NCBI RefSeq assembly: GCF_004138105.1
Contig: NZ_RXHQ01000021.1
Coordinates: 1 to 40,000 of the forward strand
DNA from: Xylanivirga thermophila
GTDB lineage: Bacteria > Bacillota > Clostridia > Caldicoprobacterales > Xylanivirgaceae
Direction: 5' to 3'
Length of the DNA: 40,000 bases
Position 1 is the first letter of the stretch, and the number at the start of each line of letters is the position of its first letter. Under the pieces are notes generated by a model. It was not told the DNA's origin and ran no database searches. It saw only the letters and a list, made by a program, of their open reading frames with translations. The position numbers and the translations under genes are program-made. Below are positions 15,425 to 24,118 of the stretch, piece after piece.

Positions 15425-17029
15425 ATGCGGAAACTGAAGAAATATAAGCCGACCGCCTTTATAGCTGATGGGTCATATTACGATAAGGATGCTGCTGATT
15501 ACGCTGTAGCTTTTATCGAAGCACTCTCCCATACGAAAGGTTTATGGGCAGGTAAGCCTTTTGAACTTATCGATTGGCAGGAGCAAATAATCCGTGATTT
15601 ATTCGGAATTTTAAAGCCAGATGGATATCGGCAGTTTAACACTGCTTATGTAGAGATACCTAAAAAGATGGGAAAAAGCGAGCTTGCCGCAGCAATCGCA
15701 CTTCTCCTTACATGTGGAGATGGTGAAGAACGGGCGGAGGTGTATGGTTGTGCCGCCGACCGCCAGCAGGCATCAATTGTATTTGAAGTAGCAGCCGATA
15801 TGGTGCGGATGTGTCCAGCGCTGAATAAACGAGTGAAGTTGCTGGCTTCAACTAAACGACTGGTGTACCTGCCGACCAACAGCTTTTATCAGGTATTGTC
15901 GGCTGAAGCCTACTCAAAACACGGCTTCAATATACATGGTGTTGTTTTTGATGAACTTCATACTCAGCCAAATAGGAAACTATTTGATGTTATGACAAAA
16001 GGGTCTGGTGATGCGAGGACCCAACCACTATATTTTCTTATCACCACTGCAGGGACGGATACTCAGAGTATTTGCTATGAAACACACCAAAAAGCGGTTG
16101 ATATTATTGAGGGCAGAAAATACGATCCTACTTTTTATCCCGTAATCTACGGTGCCAAAGAAGAGGATGATTGGACTGATCCTAAAGTATGGAAGAAAGC
16201 AAATCCAAGCTTAGGAATTACAGTAAGTATCGATAAAGTTAGAGCAGCTTGTGAAAGCGCAAAGCAGAACCCTGCTGAGGAAAATAGCTTTCGACAACTG
16301 CGCCTGAACCAGTGGGTTAAGCAATCTGTCCGTTGGATGCCAATGGCAAAATGGGATGCCTGTGCATTTCCAGTTATTCCAGAAAGTCTTGAAGGGCGGG
16401 TATGTTATGGAGGGCTTGACCTATCTTCTACAACAGACATTACAGCCTTTGTGTTGGTGTTCCCACCGGAGGATGAAACAGATAAGTACATTGTTCTTCC
16501 GTATTTTTGGATGCCAGAGGACAACATTGACCTCCGAGTCCGAAGGGACCATGTCCAATACGATCTTTGGGAGAAGCAAGGTTATATTCTAACCACAGAA
16601 GGAAATGTAGTGCATTACGGCTACATTGAGCGGTTTATTGAGGAACTTGGAGAAAAGTATAACATTCGAGAAATTGCTTTTGACCGTTGGGGAGCTGTTC
16701 AAATGGTTCAGAACCTTGAAGGATTAGGCTTTACTGTCGTTCCTTTCGGTCAAGGCTTTAAAGATATGTCACCACCAACCAAAGAACTGATGAAATTGAC
16801 ATTAGAAGAAAGAATAGCACACGGTGGGCATCCAGTGCTTCGTTGGATGATGGACAACATCTTTATAAAAACTGATCCGGCAGGTAACGTGAAGCCGGAC
16901 AAGGAAAAAAGCACAGAAAAAATAGATGGCGCGGTGGCGACCATTATGGCACTCGACCGTGCCATCCGTTGTGGCTCAGGTAATAGTGGAGATTCGGTGT
17001 ATGACGAGAGAGGTTTGATTATCTTTTAA
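15425..17029 (+). CDS. terL: Phage terminase large subunit
   Basis: The protein has 534 residues. The N-terminal packaging ATPase has the variant Walker A PKKMGKSE (residues 79-86) and Walker B VVFDE ending at D176-E177. The C-terminal RNase H-like nuclease starts with GGLDLSSTTD, where D332 is the first metal ligand. It pumps DNA into the prohead and cuts the concatemer. The start ATG 15425 is chosen because aaggggcgg lies just upstream; a longer in-frame start overlaps the terminator. The sequence appears intact. It is followed by a MerR gene rather than directly by the portal gene. Confidence 0.96.
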   Translation: MRKLKKYKPTAFIADGSYYDKDAADYAVAFIEALSHTKGLWAGKPFELIDWQEQIIRDLFGILKPDGYRQFNTAYVEIPKKMGKSELAAAIALLLTCGDGEERAEVYGCAADRQQASIVFEVAADMVRMCPALNKRVKLLASTKRLVYLPTNSFYQVLSAEAYSKHGFNIHGVVFDELHTQPNRKLFDVMTKGSGDARTQPLYFLITTAGTDTQSICYETHQKAVDIIEGRKYDPTFYPVIYGAKEEDDWTDPKVWKKANPSLGITVSIDKVRAACESAKQNPAEENSFRQLRLNQWVKQSVRWMPMAKWDACAFPVIPESLEGRVCYGGLDLSSTTDITAFVLVFPPEDETDKYIVLPYFWMPEDNIDLRVRRDHVQYDLWEKQGYILTTEGNVVHYGYIERFIEELGEKYNIREIAFDRWGAVQMVQNLEGLGFTVVPFGQGFKDMSPPTKELMKLTLEERIAHGGHPVLRWMMDNIFIKTDPAGNVKPDKEKSTEKIDGAVATIMALDRAIRCGSGNSGDSVYDERGLIIF

Positions 17030-17081
17030 TTTCTGTGCTTTATTATACCCGGCACAAAATAAAATTATTTTCTAGATATAC

Positions 17082-17112
17082 TTGACTATCACCTTGGGTG
17101 TTGGCTTATGAT
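17082..17112 (+). promoter_or_regulatory. MerR-type promoter/operator
   Basis: TTGACT (17082-17087) and TATGAT (17107-17112) are separated by 19 bases, the long spacer typical of promoters controlled by MerR proteins. The spacer holds the dyad CACC-TTG-GGTG at its centre, where MerR dimers bind. It lies just upstream of the merR-like start at 17131, so autoregulation is likely. Confidence 0.8.
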
Positions 17113-17130
17113 TTAAACGAGGTGATAAAC

Positions 17131-18006
17131 ATGTTAATTAATGAAGTTAGTAAACTTACAGGGTTAACAAAAAAAGCAATTGAATATTATATAGAACGGG
17201 GCTTAGTATCGCCCTCCACTTTAAATAACGGGTATAGGGATTTCAGCCAAGAAGATGTTGAGCAACTGAAGAAGATTGCTATTCTTAGAAAACTAGGGAT
17301 AAGTACGGATGACATAAATATAGTATTGTCAGATGAATCAAGAAACACCTTGCAAACTTTATCTGTACAAAAAGAGCTGGATATTCAAAGAGAAAGTGCA
17401 AAAAAATCAATTCTTGATAAATTAAGCAGTGGTAAAAGTTATTCTGAAATCAGTGCAGAATTGGAGCTGATTGAAAACAGTAAAACAATTATAGAAAAAC
17501 TTTTAGAGGCCTTTCCAGGGTATTATGGTAGATTTATTTGTCTACACTTTGCGCGGTTTTTGAACGAACCTATCAAAACAGTGAGCCAACAAGTAGCTTA
17601 TGACAAAGTAATTTCTTTTTTGGATAATTCACCATCATTTAATTTACCAGACGATTTACAGGAGTATTTAATTGAAAATACTAAGGATATTGGTACATTA
17701 CAAATTAAAGAAATGATTGACGAAACTAAGAAATCTATTGAGAACCCAGATGATTTTCTTTCAAATAACAAAGAAATACTGGAGCAATATTTGGCATATA
17801 AAAAGTCGGAGGAATATTTAGAATCACCTGCGAACAAAATTATGGTGTATATGAAAGAGTTTAATAGTACAAGTGGATATAATGAAGTGTTTATTCCGGC
17901 ATTAAAAGAGTTAAGCCCTTCCTATGCCGAATATTATAAACAGCTGGAAATAGCAAATAAAAAATTGATAGCTCAATATCCAGAAATTGAAAAATTAAAT
18001 AAATGA
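17131..18006 (+). CDS. MerR-family transcriptional regulator (moron)
   Basis: The protein has 291 residues. The N-terminal winged helix (INEVSKLTGLTKKAIEYYIERGLVSPS, then NGYRDFSQEDVEQLKKIAILRKLGIS) is a clear MerR DNA-binding domain. The remaining about 190 residues are a helical effector domain I do not recognise; it contains a single cysteine, so a thiol-metal sensor is unlikely. The start is ATG 17131, after gaggtgat. It sits between terL and the portal gene, where no regulator is normally found, and it has its own 19-bp-spaced promoter and its own terminator. The base composition is more AT-rich than the flanking structural genes. This suggests a later insertion (a moron) that can be expressed from the silent prophage. 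Its regulated genes, other than itself, are not evident. Confidence 0.9.
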   Translation: MLINEVSKLTGLTKKAIEYYIERGLVSPSTLNNGYRDFSQEDVEQLKKIAILRKLGISTDDINIVLSDESRNTLQTLSVQKELDIQRESAKKSILDKLSSGKSYSEISAELELIENSKTIIEKLLEAFPGYYGRFICLHFARFLNEPIKTVSQQVAYDKVISFLDNSPSFNLPDDLQEYLIENTKDIGTLQIKEMIDETKKSIENPDDFLSNNKEILEQYLAYKKSEEYLESPANKIMVYMKEFNSTSGYNEVFIPALKELSPSYAEYYKQLEIANKKLIAQYPEIEKLNK

Positions 18007-18040
18007 AGGAGTCAAATATAAACATAGTTACATCTATTTA

Positions 18041-18064
18041 AGCATCTCTGACGAGGTGCTTTTT
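18041..18064 (+). terminator. Terminator after the MerR gene
   Basis: AGCATCTC pairs with GAGGTGCT (8 bp, one wobble) around a TGAC loop, followed by TTTT. It isolates the MerR unit from the portal gene, whose start lies 32 bases beyond. Confidence 0.78.
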
Positions 18065-18095
18065 GTCATGCACTTTTTTAAGGAGAGTGATGCAT

Positions 18096-19340
18096 ATGAG
18101 ATTATTTTCGAATATTTTTAAAGCTCGCGACAAACCGCAAAACCGTGTGGGTAGCGCATTTTCCTTCCTATTCGGCGGTACATCATCTGGCAAAACAGTA
18201 AATGAGCGTACTGCAATGCAAGCAACAGCGGTGTATGCCTGCGTAAGAATACTAGCTGAAGCTATTGCTGGACTGCCACTACATGTATATAGATATCGTT
18301 CTGATGGAGGTAAAGAAAAGATTCCTTTCCACCCTTTGTATTACCTTCTTCATGATGAACCAAATCCAGAGATGACTTCATTTGTGTTTCGAGAAACACT
18401 GATGAGTCATCTTTTACTTTGGGGTAATGCTTATGCACAGATAGTTCGAAATGGTCGTGGCCAGGCAATTGCGCTTTATCCCCTACTTCCTAACAAGATG
18501 GAAGTAAGTCGAGCATCAAATGGTGAGCTGGTTTATACCTACTACCGGGATACAGACGAAAGTGGCCTGAATCCAAAGGGTGGCTATGTCACACTTCGCA
18601 AAGATGATGTACTTCACATACCAGGCTTAGGCTTTGATGGACTCATTGGCTATAGCCCTATTGCTATGGCGAAAAATGCAATCGGTATGTCACTTGCTAC
18701 CGAAGAATACGGTGCGGCATTCTTTGCTAATGGAGCCAATCCCGGCGGTGTGCTGGAGCACCCGGGAGTAATTAAAGACATACAGAGAGTCAAGGACAGC
18801 TGGAATAGTGCTTACCAAGGCACAGCTAAGGCACATAAAATCGCTGTATTGGAAGAGGGCATGAAGTTTCAAGCCATCGGTATACCTCCAGAACAGGCTC
18901 AGTTTTTAGAAACACGGAAATTTCAAATCAATGAGATTGCAAGGATTTTCCGTGTGCCTCCCCATATGGTGGGAGATCTTGAGAAATCTAGCTTCTCCAA
19001 TATCGAGCAGCAGTCTTTGGAGTTTGTAAAATACACTCTCGATCCGTGGGTGGTGAGATGGGAGCAAAGTCTCCAGCAATCGCTTATTTTGCCTTCTGAG
19101 AAAACATCAGTATTCATCAAGTTCAACTTAGATGGTCTGCTTCGCGGCGATTATCAAAGCCGAATGAATGGCTATGCTATTGGGCGACAAAATGGCTGGA
19201 TGTCAGCTAATGATATCCGTGAATTGGAGGACATGAACCGTATCCCAGCTGAGGAAGGTGGCGATTTATATCTGGTTAACGGAAATATGACGAAATTGGC
19301 TGACGCAGGAGCGTTTGCCAAAACCGAAGGAGGTCAGTAA
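18096..19340 (+). CDS. Phage portal protein, HK97 family
   Basis: The protein has 414 residues. The segment RTAMQATAVYACVRILAEAIAGLPLHVYR near residue 40 is a hallmark of HK97-type portals, as are FRETLMSHLLLWGNAYAQI, GFDGLIGYSPI and the later FEVPPHMVGD-like stretch (FRVPPHMVGD). Portals form the dodecameric ring through which DNA enters and leaves the head. The start is ATG 18096 with aaggagag upstream. The protease gene begins directly after the stop codon, a coupled arrangement typical of the head module. Confidence 0.96.
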   Translation: MRLFSNIFKARDKPQNRVGSAFSFLFGGTSSGKTVNERTAMQATAVYACVRILAEAIAGLPLHVYRYRSDGGKEKIPFHPLYYLLHDEPNPEMTSFVFRETLMSHLLLWGNAYAQIVRNGRGQAIALYPLLPNKMEVSRASNGELVYTYYRDTDESGLNPKGGYVTLRKDDVLHIPGLGFDGLIGYSPIAMAKNAIGMSLATEEYGAAFFANGANPGGVLEHPGVIKDIQRVKDSWNSAYQGTAKAHKIAVLEEGMKFQAIGIPPEQAQFLETRKFQINEIARIFRVPPHMVGDLEKSSFSNIEQQSLEFVKYTLDPWVVRWEQSLQQSLILPSEKTSVFIKFNLDGLLRGDYQSRMNGYAIGRQNGWMSANDIRELEDMNRIPAEEGGDLYLVNGNMTKLADAGAFAKTEGGQ

Positions 19341-20030
19341 ATGAAGAAGTTCTGGAATTGGGTGCGAGATTCTGATGAAGGGCGCACTCTCTATTTAAAT
19401 GGAGTGATATCCGAAGAAACGTGGTGGGGTGATGAGGTCACACCTAAGATGTTCAAAGATGAACTGCTGGCTGGCACTGGTGATATTACAGTGTGGATTA
19501 ACTCTCCTGGCGGGGATGTGTTTGCAGCAGCTCAGATTTACAACATGCTTATGGACTATACAGGAAAGGTCACTGTAAAAATTGACGGGCTTGCGGCAAG
19601 TGCAGCTTCTGTTATTGCAATGGCGGGTGGAGATGTATATATGTCGCCGGTATCCATGATTATGATTCATAACCCTTCGACCATTGCCATCGGTGATAGC
19701 GAGGAAATGCTGCGAGCTAAAGCTCTATTAGATGAGGTTAAGGAAAGTATTATTAATGCCTATGAGTTAAAGACCGGTCTTTCCCGAACAAAGCTTTCTC
19801 ATCTGATGGATGCAGAGTCATGGATGAATGCAAATAAAGCCATCGAACTGGGTTTTACAGATAAGATCATGTTTATGGAAAATGAAACACCGGATTTGGC
19901 AGATAGCCTTATCTTTAGCAGGATGGCGGTTACTAACTCACTTATTAGCAAACTACCCAAAAAACAAAAACAAAAGACAGGTACACCTATAGAGTCGCTG
20001 GATAAGCGGCTTTCTTTAATTTCTCACTAA
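19341..20030 (+). CDS. ClpP-like head maturation protease (S14 family)
   Basis: The protein has 229 residues. It has the ClpP fold signatures VWINSPGGDVFAA, the nucleophile S87 in GLAASAASVIAMAGG, and the catalytic histidine H110 in MIMIHNP. In HK97-type phages this protease enters the prohead and removes the N-terminal scaffold (delta) domain of the capsid protein. It starts immediately after the portal stop, with aggaggt inside the portal gene, and the capsid gene follows 20 bases later. Confidence 0.96.
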   Translation: MKKFWNWVRDSDEGRTLYLNGVISEETWWGDEVTPKMFKDELLAGTGDITVWINSPGGDVFAAAQIYNMLMDYTGKVTVKIDGLAASAASVIAMAGGDVYMSPVSMIMIHNPSTIAIGDSEEMLRAKALLDEVKESIINAYELKTGLSRTKLSHLMDAESWMNANKAIELGFTDKIMFMENETPDLADSLIFSRMAVTNSLISKLPKKQKQKTGTPIESLDKRLSLISH

Positions 20031-20050
20031 TTTAAAGGAGGAAAATAACA

Positions 20051-21256
20051 ATGAGTAAAATTCTTGAATTGCGCGAGAAACGCGCTAAGGTTTGGGATGC
20101 GGCGAAGGCATTCCTTGATTCAAAACGTGGCGGTGATGGATTGTTATCCGCAGAGGACACACAAACCTATGAAAAGATGGAAGCTGAAGTTGTTGCACTT
20201 GGTAAGGAAATAGAACGTTTGGAACGTCAGGCGGTTATTGACTTAGAACTTTCCAAAGCCACTAGTAGCCCTATTACAAACACACCGTCCAAACATGCTG
20301 AAGATAAGACAGGACGTGCGTCTGCAGAGTACAAGAAAGCATTCTGGAATGCTATGCGTACTCGTGCAGGGGAAGGCCTTGATGTAAACGTAAGAAATGC
20401 CCTTCAAATCGGTACAGACTCCGAAGGTGGTTATCTTGTGCCTGACGAGTTTGAACGTACCTTAGTAGAGGCTCTTGAGGAAGAGAACATTTTCCGTTCA
20501 CTGGCCAATGTTATCAATACATCTTCTGGCGATAGGAAAATTCCTGTTGTAGCTACAAAAGGTACTGCTTCCTGGGTGGATGAAGAAGGCACTATCCCAG
20601 ATAGCGATGATAGTTTCGGACAGGTTTCTATAGGAGCTTACAAACTCGCTACCATGATCAAAGTTTCCGAGGAACTTCTCAACGATTCTGTGTTCAATCT
20701 TGAAGCCTACATCTCTAAGGAGTTTGCAAGACGTATCGGTAACAAAGAGGAAGAGGCGTTCTTTACCGGTGATGGATCTGGGAAGCCGACAGGTATCCTT
20801 GCTTCTACAGGTGGTGCCCAAATTGGTGTGACTACTGCAGGTGCTACGGCAATTACTATGGACGAGGTACTTGATCTGTTCTATTCACTAAAGGCACCTT
20901 ACCGTAATAAGGCTGTATTCGTTATGAACGACGCCACTGTAAAAGCAATCCGTAAACTAAAGGATGGTCAAGGACAGTACCTATGGCAACCTTCCTTACA
21001 GGCAGGTACACCGGATACTATCCTCAATCGACCATTGTATACTTCTGCATATATGCCAACTATTGCTGCAGCTGCAAAGAGTATCGCATTTGGTGATTTT
21101 AGTTATTACTGGGTAGCTGATCGTCAGGGTCGTGTATTTAAGAGACTTAATGAACTTTATGCTGTTACTGGCCAAGTAGGCTTTGTTGCTACTCAGCGTG
21201 TGGATGGAAAATTAATTCTCCCTGAAGCCATAAAAGTACTTCAGCAGAAAGCTTAA
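20051..21256 (+). CDS. Major capsid protein, HK97 fold
   Basis: The protein has 401 residues. Residues 1 to about 95 are charged and helical (LELREKRAKVWDAAKAFL, MEAEVVALGKEIERLERQ), the coiled scaffold that the adjacent protease is expected to remove. The mature part begins around residue 100 with the N-arm. QIGTDSEGGYLVPDEFERTLVE and FTGDGSGKPTGILAS are typical HK97 capsid segments. A strong aaaggagg precedes the start. The maturation cleavage site is not exactly defined by sequence. Confidence 0.96.
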   Translation: MSKILELREKRAKVWDAAKAFLDSKRGGDGLLSAEDTQTYEKMEAEVVALGKEIERLERQAVIDLELSKATSSPITNTPSKHAEDKTGRASAEYKKAFWNAMRTRAGEGLDVNVRNALQIGTDSEGGYLVPDEFERTLVEALEEENIFRSLANVINTSSGDRKIPVVATKGTASWVDEEGTIPDSDDSFGQVSIGAYKLATMIKVSEELLNDSVFNLEAYISKEFARRIGNKEEEAFFTGDGSGKPTGILASTGGAQIGVTTAGATAITMDEVLDLFYSLKAPYRNKAVFVMNDATVKAIRKLKDGQGQYLWQPSLQAGTPDTILNRPLYTSAYMPTIAAAAKSIAFGDFSYYWVADRQGRVFKRLNELYAVTGQVGFVATQRVDGKLILPEAIKVLQQKA

Positions 21257-21268
21257 TGGAGGTGCGTT

Positions 21269-21649
21269 ATGAGCTATAACACTAAGAATTATACCGAACA
21301 AGGCGGAGAAAAAACTGTTATAGGCGGAACACTTGAAATCAAGGAAGGAGCCTCGGTAACGGGGCTCTCCGCCGATCCGCTTCTCGTGGCAACAGAGGAG
21401 ACTCTCGGTGGTGTAATGGCCGCAGCTGCTGATGAGGGTGATACTGTCGAAATCAAAATTGGTGAAGATGGTAAACTGTATGCTCCAACATACCCTACCG
21501 ATGCTACGGAGTCAGTCTCTGGGCTGGTAAAAATGGCTGCTAATCAAGCCGACAGCATAGCCGAGGATACAGCCACTCTTGTCACGGATTTTAATGCTCT
21601 GCTCGCTAAACTAAAAGCGGCTGGGTTAATGGCAGCAGACGAAGAATGA
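21269..21649 (+). CDS. Head fibre/decoration-like protein
   Basis: The protein has 126 residues. Its sequence (YTEQGGEKTVIGGTLEIKEGASVTGL, then EETLGGVMAAAADEGDTVEIKIGEDGKLYAP) is of the head-fibre type found just after the capsid gene in several Gram-positive siphophages and phi29-like phages: low complexity, acidic, with alternating strands. The position between capsid and connector genes agrees. A capsid surface role is inferred from family and place only. Confidence 0.7.
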   Translation: MSYNTKNYTEQGGEKTVIGGTLEIKEGASVTGLSADPLLVATEETLGGVMAAAADEGDTVEIKIGEDGKLYAPTYPTDATESVSGLVKMAANQADSIAEDTATLVTDFNALLAKLKAAGLMAADEE

Positions 21650-21668
21650 CCGGAAGGAGGCGGACGGC

Positions 21669-21986
21669 ATGACAACTGATAATCTTCTCCCTAAAGTAAA
21701 AGCAAATCTGATCCTGACGCATGACGCAGACGATGGACTTCTGCTGCATTACATCAAAGCCGCCGTCTCTTATGCGGAAAGTTATCAGCATGTTGCTGAG
21801 GGTTATTACACTGAAAACATCATGCCCCCAACTACTGAACAGGCAGTAATCATGCTGTCGAGTCATTTCTACGAAAGCAGAGATGGCTCGACAGCTGGTT
21901 TCTTCGCCGATAGCGTACAGGCGGGGCAGCAGGTTTGGAACACGGTGAACCTACTTCTTAGGCTAGACCGGGATTGGAAGGTGTAA
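21669..21986 (+). CDS. Head-tail connector protein (gp6-like)
   Basis: The protein has 105 residues, all helical, starting LLPKVKANLILTHDADDGLLLHYIKAAVSYAESYQ. This matches the phage DNA-packaging/connector family (HK97 gp6), which forms a ring beneath the portal. Ribosome site ggaaggagg precedes the start. The next gene begins three bases after the stop. Confidence 0.88.
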   Translation: MTTDNLLPKVKANLILTHDADDGLLLHYIKAAVSYAESYQHVAEGYYTENIMPPTTEQAVIMLSSHFYESRDGSTAGFFADSVQAGQQVWNTVNLLLRLDRDWKV

Positions 21987-21989
21987 ATT

Positions 21990-22325
21990 ATGAGTTTTGG
22001 AAAGATGAACACCTTTATTGATATCATCAGTACAGAGCCTATTAAAGACAAGGATGGTTTCGCTGCTATAGGCGATAACATACTTGCCAGTGTACGTGCC
22101 TACAAGGAAGATCGGCATGGCAGTGAGCGGTGGGCGAATAGGGCATCATTTTCTTCTGCAACTTCCCTATTTAGGTTTAGAAAAATTTCTGACCTTAGGG
22201 TGACCAGTGAAATGGTCATCGTTTGTGATGATGGCAGATATCAGATTTTAAGTGTTGATGATGTTAGAAACCGAGGCATGTATGTCGAGGTTTTAGCAGA
22301 AAAGATAGAACCAACCGTGAGGTGA
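21990..22325 (+). CDS. Head closure / head-tail adaptor protein
   Basis: The protein has 111 residues. The start FGKMNTFIDIISTEPIKDKDGFA and the later VRAYKEDRHGSERWANRASFSSATSLFRFR follow the head-tail adaptor family (SPP1 gp16 / HK97 gp7-like), a beta-barrel stopper that seals the filled head. It lies between the gp6-like connector and the gp10-like gene, as expected. Confidence 0.87.
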   Translation: MSFGKMNTFIDIISTEPIKDKDGFAAIGDNILASVRAYKEDRHGSERWANRASFSSATSLFRFRKISDLRVTSEMVIVCDDGRYQILSVDDVRNRGMYVEVLAEKIEPTVR

Positions 22326-22330
22326 TGGAT

Positions 22331-22762
22331 ATGGCAAAAGTGAATATAAAGATGCCAGAAGAATTCCTTTTAAAGGTATCCCAGTTAGCTGACCAGACCG
22401 ATGTAATTCTTCCTAAGGTTCTGGAAGTTGGCGGTGAAGTGGTACTGGATAAAGTTAAGGGAAATTTAAGTAAAGTGATTGGTAAGAATACAAAATATCC
22501 ATCCAAAAGCACTGGGGAGCTACTATCTTCACTAGGACTTTCAAGTGCAAAGCAAGATAGAAACGGAAACTTCAATGTCAAAGTTGGCTTTGCCGAGCCG
22601 CGTTCTGATGGTGAGAGCAATGCTAAAATTGCCACAATCATTGAATATGGCAAACATGGTCAGCCTGCAAAACCCTTCCTAAAGCCTGCGAGAACTGCAT
22701 CTAGGAAATCTTGCATCAATGCGATGATCGCCAAGCTAGAGGAGGAGATTGATAAAATATGA
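22331..22762 (+). CDS. HK97 gp10-family tail protein
   Basis: The protein has 143 residues. The pattern LPKVLEVGGEVVLDKVKGNLS ... STGELLSSLGLS ... AKIATIIEYGKHGQPAKPFLKPA is characteristic of the HK97 gp10 family, involved in tail completion. The start is ATG 22331, seven bases after gtgaggtg; GTG 22322 and ATG 22325 overlap the upstream stop but are too close to the ribosome site. The gene overlaps the next by four bases (ATGA). Confidence 0.9.
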   Translation: MAKVNIKMPEEFLLKVSQLADQTDVILPKVLEVGGEVVLDKVKGNLSKVIGKNTKYPSKSTGELLSSLGLSSAKQDRNGNFNVKVGFAEPRSDGESNAKIATIIEYGKHGQPAKPFLKPARTASRKSCINAMIAKLEEEIDKI

Positions 22763-23100
22763 ATATCTTAGAGGAGTTAAATACACTTCTGACAGCAATA
22801 CCTATCCCCGTAGAAACCGGGGTTTTTTCAGGTTTGGCACCGGATGAGTACGTGGTGATACTCCCACTTTCGGATGTTTTTGAAGTTCATGCGGATAACC
22901 GACCTGGCTTTGATGTGCAGGAAGCACGGATATCACTATTTTCCAAGAGCAACTACTTAGAGCGGAAGAGACAGATTACAACGGCTTTGTTAAACGATGA
23001 TTTTACAGTGACTGAGCGTAGGTATATTGGTCACGAGGATGATACTGGATATCATCATTACGCCATCGACGTGGCGAAAAACTATGGAATGGAGGAATAA
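22759..23100 (+). CDS. Tail completion/terminator-like protein
   Basis: The protein has 113 residues. By position (after gp10, before the major tail protein) and by pattern (ILEELNTLLTAIPIPVETGVFSG, YVVILPLSDVFEVHADNRP, ARISLFSKSNYLERKRQIT, YHHYAIDVAKNYGME) it fits the small tail-terminator proteins that cap the tail tube at the head. I do not recognise a precise named family. It is coupled to gp10 by an ATGA overlap. Confidence 0.75.
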   Translation: MNILEELNTLLTAIPIPVETGVFSGLAPDEYVVILPLSDVFEVHADNRPGFDVQEARISLFSKSNYLERKRQITTALLNDDFTVTERRYIGHEDDTGYHHYAIDVAKNYGMEE

Positions 23101-23103
23101 CAT

Positions 23104-23694
23104 ATGGCAACTATCGGTTTGGATAAACTGTACTATGCAAAAATAACCGAGGACTCAAATGGCGAGGAAACCTATGGTGTGCCTTCGGTACTCGCAAAAG
23201 CCATTACCGCCGAACTTTCGGTAGAATTGGTGGAAGCAATTCTGTATGCCGATGATGGTGCTGCCGAGGTTGTGAAGGACTTTAACAGCGGTACACTCAC
23301 TCTCGGTGTAGATGACATTGGCCCGACAGTAGCAGCAGATCTAACTGGTGCGTCTACCGACGACAATGGGGTATTAATTTCTGCAAGTGAGAGTGTAGGT
23401 ACACCTGTTGCAGTGGGGTTTCGTGCGCAAAAGGCCAATGGAACATACCGATATTTTTGGTTGTATCGTGTTAAGTTTGGACTACCAGCAACCAACTTAC
23501 AGACAAAGGCGGATTCCATTACCTTTTCTACACCTACTATTGAAGGAACAGTTATGCGTAGGAACAAGCTGGATGGGTTGGGCAAGCACCCCTGGAAAGC
23601 AGAAGTCACAGAAGGCGACCCCGGTGTTTCATCGTCCACCATAACAGGCTGGTTCACTGAAGTTTATGAACCCGTATATACACCTGAACCATAG
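23104..23694 (+). CDS. Major tail (tube) protein
   Basis: The protein has 196 residues, in the phi13/phage major tail family: ATIGLDKLYYAKITED at the start, LSVELVEAILYADDGAAEVVKDFNSGTLTLGVDD in the first half, VGFRAQKANGTYRYFWLYRVKF in the second. It forms the stacked hexamers of the tail tube. The tail chaperone genes follow after nine bases. Confidence 0.93.
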   Translation: MATIGLDKLYYAKITEDSNGEETYGVPSVLAKAITAELSVELVEAILYADDGAAEVVKDFNSGTLTLGVDDIGPTVAADLTGASTDDNGVLISASESVGTPVAVGFRAQKANGTYRYFWLYRVKFGLPATNLQTKADSITFSTPTIEGTVMRRNKLDGLGKHPWKAEVTEGDPGVSSSTITGWFTEVYEPVYTPEP

Positions 23695-23705
23695 GAGGAG
23701 AAATG

Positions 23706-24092
23706 ATGGATAATGAGAGAAGTGCTGCAATCAAAATAGGTGACAAAGAGTATGAACTGGTTTTAACTACACGTGCAACAAAGGCAATTGCTGGTCGTTA
23801 CGGTGGTCTTGAAAATCTTGGAGAAAAACTGATGAAATCAGAAAACTTTGAGATGGCACTGGACGAGATAGTTTGGTTAATCACACTGCTTGCAAACCAG
23901 TCCATTTTAATTCGTAATCTTAAGAATATGAACGCACCAGAAGAATTGTTGACAGAGGAAGAAGTGGAGCTTCTTACCTCACCGCTTGATTTGGCGGAAT
24001 ATAAAAGTGCAATCACCGAAGCAATGTTCAAAGGTGCAAAGCGCAACGTGGAAAGTGAGGAAGAAACTCCAAAAAACATGGAAGTCGGGTAA
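23706..24092 (+). CDS. Tail assembly chaperone gpG
   Basis: The protein has about 128 residues. It begins with a small beta domain (AAIKIGDKEYELVLTTRATKAIAGRYGGLENL) followed by helices, the layout of gpG-type tail chaperones, which coat the tape measure during tail assembly. It lies between the major tail gene and the tape measure, as in lambda. Start ATG 23706 has ggagg six bases upstream; ATG 23703 is an alternative. Near its 3' end the message has a slippery heptamer A AAA AAC (24071-24077) in the right register for a -1 shift, described separately. Confidence 0.88.
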   Translation: MDNERSAAIKIGDKEYELVLTTRATKAIAGRYGGLENLGEKLMKSENFEMALDEIVWLITLLANQSILIRNLKNMNAPEELLTEEEVELLTSPLDLAEYKSAITEAMFKGAKRNVESEEETPKNMEVG

Positions 24093-24118
24093 CGGACGCT
24101 GAAGTCTTTACCCGACTT
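24071..24118 (+). promoter_or_regulatory. Programmed -1 ribosomal frameshift signal
   Basis: The slippery heptamer A AAA AAC (24071-24077) matches the X XXY YYZ rule in the gpG frame. Four bases downstream begins a perfect 11-bp stem: AAGTCGGGTAA (24082-24092) with TTACCCGACTT (24108-24118), loop of 15 bases. The gpG stop codon is inside the stem. Slip site, stimulatory hairpin and downstream open frame all agree. Confidence 0.88.

Noticed and set aside
18041-18064. Ribozyme-like ctgacgag string
   Set aside because: It is the loop and arm of an ordinary terminator hairpin followed by T residues.
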